Shown one piece after another: positions 60,651-64,000 of a DNA stretch of 64,000 nt (within the stretch, counting starts at the first letter, position 1; each line of letters begins with the position of its first letter). Position numbers and translations under genes: made by a program. The notes under the pieces were generated by a model, which worked only from the letters and a program-made list of their open reading frames with translations, was not told where the DNA came from and ran no database searches. Source of the DNA: Hydrogenispora ethanolica (lineage in GTDB: Bacteria; Bacillota; UBA4882; UBA8346); the NCBI RefSeq assembly GCF_004340685.1, contig NZ_SLUN01000002.1, positions 300,063-364,062 on the forward strand. The letters run 5' to 3'.

Positions 60651-61862
60651 ATGGAACGCTGGAAACTGAATCTCTACACGATCTGGTTTGCACAGGTCAT
60701 ATCGTATATCAGCTTTGGCTTCGGCCTTCCGTTTCTGGCTTTTTACATCCAGGATCTCGGAGTGACCGATCCGGGCGAGGTCCGGATGTACACCGGGATC
60801 TTGAATACCGTTTGCGGCTTGGCCTCGGCGGTGGGCACGCCGATCTGGGGAATGCTCGCCGACAGATTCGGCAAGAAGCTGATGCTGTTGCGGGCCATTT
60901 GCTGCGCGATGCTGATCATCGCGGGGATGGGCATGGTCACTCAGGTGAATCAGCTGATCCTCCTCAGGTTCGCCCAAGGGTTGTTCACCGGCACGGTCAC
61001 GGCCGCGGCGATCCTGGTGGTCGCCGGAACCCCCAACGCGCACCTCACCTACGCCCTGGGCTTGTTGTCGTCTTCGACCTTCATCGGAACCTCGATCGGC
61101 CCGGTCATCGGCGGTTTGGTCGCGGAAACGGTGGGTTACCGGAACAGTTTTTATCTCGGAGCGCTGCTGATGCTGGCCAACTTCTTCATCGTCCTGCTGG
61201 CCGTCCATGACAATCCGGCGGCTCCCGGCGAGGAAGCGGCCCCGCGAACCGGCCAACGCTTTCGGGTGCGGGAGATCATCACCCCGCCGCTCCTCATTCT
61301 GGCGACGGCGCTGCTCTTCTTGACGGTGGCGCGCTCGATTTTCACGCCGTTCCTCGCCCTGTACGTCCAGGAGATTCGCTCTCAGATCGCCGGGGCGTCC
61401 GGCGTCACCGGGATGATCAGCGGCGTGGTGGCACTGATGACGGCGTTGTCAGGACTGATCCTGGGCCGCTGGGCCGACTGGTTCAGCAAGCGAAAGCTGC
61501 TGATGGTCCTGCTCGCCGCCGGAGCGGCCGTCTCCCTGCCGTTGCCGCTGGTCGCCAACCTGTGGCTTTTTACGGCCGTTTTTGCCCTGTTATTCCTGAT
61601 CATTGGCGGGATCGAGCCGATCATCACCGCCATCTCCAGTGAAAGCGCCTCGCGCAGCAGGCAAGGCGCGATCCTGGGGCTGCTGGGGTTCGTCAGCAGT
61701 CTCGGCTTTGCGCTCGCCCCGCTGTTGGGCGGCTGGATCGCGATCCGCTTTTCCATCCCCCTGATCCTGGCGACGATCCCGCTCCTGCTCGGCCTGGCTC
61801 TGGTCACGCTGGGGATGGGCCGTCCTAAATCAAAGGTTGCCAATCCATTTTTAGAGGAGTGA
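60651..61862 (+). CDS. MFS transporter, multidrug/sugar-efflux-like
   Basis: A 403-residue, 12-helix MFS protein. WGMLADRFGKKLMLLRA is the conserved loop after helix 2, and GRWADWFSKRKLLMV its repeat in the second half. The start is uncertain: ATG at 60651 or, five codons earlier, 60636; neither has a strong ribosome site. The last codons overlap the ribosome site of the GH43 gene, so the two are probably co-expressed. That makes a xyloside import or sugar-efflux role plausible, although the sequence resembles drug-efflux carriers. Confidence 0.82.
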   Translation: MERWKLNLYTIWFAQVISYISFGFGLPFLAFYIQDLGVTDPGEVRMYTGILNTVCGLASAVGTPIWGMLADRFGKKLMLLRAICCAMLIIAGMGMVTQVNQLILLRFAQGLFTGTVTAAAILVVAGTPNAHLTYALGLLSSSTFIGTSIGPVIGGLVAETVGYRNSFYLGALLMLANFFIVLLAVHDNPAAPGEEAAPRTGQRFRVREIITPPLLILATALLFLTVARSIFTPFLALYVQEIRSQIAGASGVTGMISGVVALMTALSGLILGRWADWFSKRKLLMVLLAAGAAVSLPLPLVANLWLFTAVFALLFLIIGGIEPIITAISSESASRSRQGAILGLLGFVSSLGFALAPLLGGWIAIRFSIPLILATIPLLLGLALVTLGMGRPKSKVANPFLEE

Positions 61863-61867
61863 AGCAT

Positions 61868-63442
61868 TTGCCAACGATCACCAATCCAATCCTGCCCGGC
61901 TTCAACCCCGATCCCTCGATCGTGCGGGTGGGAGATGACTATTACCTCGCCACCTCGACTTTCGAATGGTTTCCCGGCGTGCAGATCCATCATTCCAAAG
62001 ACCTGATCCATTGGCGGGTGGTGGCGCATCCCCTGAACCGCCTCTCGCAATTGGATCTGCGCGGCGCGCCCTCCTCGGGCGGGGTCTGGGCGCCGTGCCT
62101 GACCTACTGCGACGGCTTGTTTTACCTGATCTACACCGATGTCAAAGCCCGCGGTGAAGTCAAGGATACCCACAATTATCTGGTCACCGCCCCGGATATC
62201 CTGGGCGAATGGTCCGATCCGGTCTACCTGAACAGTACCGGGTTCGACCCGTCGCTCTTCCATGATGACGACGGCCGGAAATGGCTGGTCAATATGGTCT
62301 GGGATCACCGGCAGGGCCGCAACCCCTTCGCCGGCATCGCGCTCCAGGAGTACTCCCCGGCCGAGCGGCGGCTGGTCGGTCCGGAGTACAATATCTTCAA
62401 AGGCACGGAGCTGGGACGGACCGAGGGGCCGCATCTGTATAAGGTGAACGGCTATTATTACCTGCTGACCGCGGAGGGCGGCACCTCGCTGCACCACTCG
62501 GTGACGCTGGCCCGTTCCCGATCATTGTTCGGGCCGTACCAGGTCCATCCGCGCAACCCCGTCCTGACCTCCTGGGACGATCCCACCCTGCCGCTGCAGA
62601 AAGCCGGCCACGGCGACCTGGTGGAGACCCAGCGGGGCGACTGGTACATGGTCCACCTCTGCGGCCGGCCGATTCCGACCCGGGGCCGGTGCCCGCTGGG
62701 CCGGGAGACCGCCATCCAAAAGGTGGTCTGGTCGGCCGATGGCTGGCTGGAGCTGGCGGACGGCGGCCATCATCCGGCGCTGGAGGTGGAGGGGCCGGGA
62801 CTGCCGGAACAGCCCTGGCCGCAGGAGCCCGTTCGGGATGATTTCGATGCGCCCGTGCTCAGCCCGCACTTTCAGATCTTGCGGATTCCATTCACCGAGG
62901 ACCACTTCTCGCTCCGGGAGCGGCCCGGGTATTTGCGGATCAAGGGCCGGGAATCGCTCAGTTCCAAGCATAGCCAGAGCCTCGTCGCCCGGCGGCAGCA
63001 GGCGTTTCGCTACACCGCCGCCGCCGGCGTGGAGTTTGAGCCCGAGACCTTCAAGCAAATGGCCGGCCTGATCTGCTTCTATGATACGCAGAACTGGTTT
63101 TACCTGCGGATCTCCCACGATGAGAACCTCGGCAAGTGCCTGGGGATCCTCAGTTGCGATAATAATCGCTTCGACCAGCCCGCCGCGGATGTCAGCATCG
63201 CCGGCTGGGAGCGCTGCCATCTCCGGGCCCGGGTGGACTATGACAAGTTGCAATTTTATTATTCCCCGGACGGGGAAGCCTGGACGGCCATCGGCCCGGA
63301 GCTGGACGCCAGCAGGCTGGCGGACGAATATTGCCTGGAAGGGACCTTCACCGGGGCGATGGTCGGCCTCTGCTGCCAGGACCTGACGGGCCGCAGGAAA
63401 GCGGCTGATTTCGATTACTTTGAGTACCTGGAGCGGAGCTAA
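61868..63442 (+). CDS. GH43 glycosidase, probable beta-xylosidase
   Basis: A 524-residue two-domain GH43 enzyme. The five-bladed propeller holds the three catalytic acids: Asp in PGFNPDPSIVRVGDDYYL, Asp in NSTGFDPSLFHDDDG and Glu in LGRTEGPHLYKVNGYYYL. A C-terminal beta-sandwich (about 320-520) matches the beta-xylosidase XynB layout. No signal peptide is present, so it cuts imported xylo-oligosaccharides in the cytoplasm. The TTG at 61868 is preferred because AGGAG lies eight bases upstream; a GTG at 61859 would overlap that site. Confidence 0.92.
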   Translation: MPTITNPILPGFNPDPSIVRVGDDYYLATSTFEWFPGVQIHHSKDLIHWRVVAHPLNRLSQLDLRGAPSSGGVWAPCLTYCDGLFYLIYTDVKARGEVKDTHNYLVTAPDILGEWSDPVYLNSTGFDPSLFHDDDGRKWLVNMVWDHRQGRNPFAGIALQEYSPAERRLVGPEYNIFKGTELGRTEGPHLYKVNGYYYLLTAEGGTSLHHSVTLARSRSLFGPYQVHPRNPVLTSWDDPTLPLQKAGHGDLVETQRGDWYMVHLCGRPIPTRGRCPLGRETAIQKVVWSADGWLELADGGHHPALEVEGPGLPEQPWPQEPVRDDFDAPVLSPHFQILRIPFTEDHFSLRERPGYLRIKGRESLSSKHSQSLVARRQQAFRYTAAAGVEFEPETFKQMAGLICFYDTQNWFYLRISHDENLGKCLGILSCDNNRFDQPAADVSIAGWERCHLRARVDYDKLQFYYSPDGEAWTAIGPELDASRLADEYCLEGTFTGAMVGLCCQDLTGRRKAADFDYFEYLERS

Positions 63443-63500
63443 GAAGATCCCGCTATATTTCTTCAGGATAAGTCTCTCGGATATATCCCCGCCAGGGAAA

Positions 63501-63545
63501 CAAAAGGTCTTAACCGCCGGTTTGGGTTAAGGCCTTTTGTGCTGT
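63501..63545 (+). terminator. Terminator after the GH43 gene
   Basis: A 15-bp stem (63501-63515 with 63525-63539, one G-T pair) with a nine-base loop is followed by a short T/G tail. The symmetrical CAAAAGG/CCTTTTG ends make it possibly bidirectional. Confidence 0.7.
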
Positions 63546-63689
63546 TCCCGGTCCTCCGGGCCCCCCGGCGTCGCCATGCGGACCGCCGGAGTTGCCGCAG
63601 AACGCTCGACTAAACATTCGTTTGAGGGTTTGGTAACACCAATATTGATTATTGGTAGAAAAGAATCGGTTTTGTTTATAAATAACTTT

Positions 63690-63915
63690 GTAAGTAGTCC
63701 CCCACCCCAGTTTTGCTGGGGCAAACGAAAGGATGAAAAAAGGTTTTCATCGAACGATTCATCACCGGACGAAGAAGGTCGGTTTTTCCTTGGTGCCAGG
63801 AAGCCCGTTAAGTAGTCTGACCTTGGCGAATTGAGGCACAACGAAATGTCGCCCCCAATGGGAGCACGATAGATAGAATCTTCTATAGATATTCGCCACT
63901 CCGGTATGAATGGAG
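63690..63915 (+). ncRNA. Candidate bridge RNA region of the IS110-family element
   Basis: The region upstream of the transposase has consecutive hairpins: CCCCAG-TTTTG-CTGGGG (63705-63721), then GATGAAAA-AAGG-TTTTCATC (63732-63751), then a looser structured segment to about 63800. IS110 elements of the IS621 type encode a structured bridge RNA in their left non-coding end, before the transposase. I cannot fold it or find the element boundary, so this is a position-based candidate. Confidence 0.3.
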
Positions 63916-63924
63916 GTTAATGCT

Positions 63925-64000
63925 ATGGAAATCATGTATTCACACAGTGCCGGAATGGATGTGCACAAACAAACGGTTGTAGTCTGTCTCATTACGCCAA
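63925..64000 (+). mobile_element. IS110-family transposase, 5' end only
   Basis: ATG at 63925 behind GGAGG opens a frame reading MEIMYSHSAGMDVHKQTVVV before the window ends. G(M/I)DVHK-x-TVVVC is the start of the RuvC-like DEDD domain of IS110-family transposases, with the first catalytic Asp in MDVHK. At least 300 codons lie outside the window, so integrity cannot be judged. Confidence 0.85.

Overview
The window looks like the chromosome of an anaerobic, sugar-fermenting member of the Bacillota. Support comes from strong Shine-Dalgarno sites before most genes, TTG and GTG starts, a T-box leader ahead of thrS, YesM/YesN-type two-component pairs, an HPr-like protein, a radical-SAM sulfatase maturase and a decayed rubredoxin/flavin reductase. 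I cannot name the species; a Hydrogenispora/Limnochordia-like lineage is only a guess. Most of the window is fairly GC-rich. The branched-chain transporter block (12-17 kb) and especially 48.0-50.6 kb are richer in AT.

Layout. 0-5 kb: a php-yhfS-yhfX-yhfW-like operon of unknown pathway, closed by an HPr-like gene. 5-12 kb: a redoxin, a wrecked rubredoxin/flavin reductase, tsaD, a dense DnaA-box cluster, a SWIM zinc-finger protein, then a threonine T-box driving a Nudix hydrolase and thrS. 12-18 kb: a five-gene branched-chain amino acid ABC transporter and a CBS/ACT protein. 18-24 kb: a membrane diguanylate cyclase broken by one amber codon, and a molybdate cluster (methyltransferase, modD, modABC, mop). 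24-28 kb: a GH4 alpha-galacturonidase-like enzyme with a divergent AraC regulator and a small secreted protein.

28-41 kb: a two-component system divergent from a sugar ABC transporter, two sulfatases, an aldose-epimerase remnant and the anaerobic sulfatase maturase, which together look like a locus for a sulfated glycan; then pgi. 41-48 kb (minus strand): a ROK regulator and an operon of sugar-binding protein, two permeases, two zinc dehydrogenases and a truncated class II aldolase, probably a polyol or sugar oxidation route. 49-52 kb: an AT-rich patch with a small conserved protein and a Fic toxin/antitoxin pair, then a Pif1-like helicase. 52-63.4 kb: an MFS transporter, a second two-component pair, a second sugar ABC transporter, another MFS carrier and a GH43 beta-xylosidase. 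The right edge enters an IS110-family transposase.

The most unusual signal is three separate, mutually unrelated arrays of degenerate repeats (about 27.57-27.95, 40.66-40.87 and 48.45-48.72 kb) that share a strict 21-bp period. Many units hold a short inverted repeat, and one array sits exactly where the class II aldolase gene is cut off. I do not recognise a named repeat family. Other points of note are the duplicated triad of DnaA boxes after tsaD, the single Trp-to-amber change in the diguanylate cyclase, several gene remnants, and a leader with mutually exclusive hairpins before the xyloside-type transporter.
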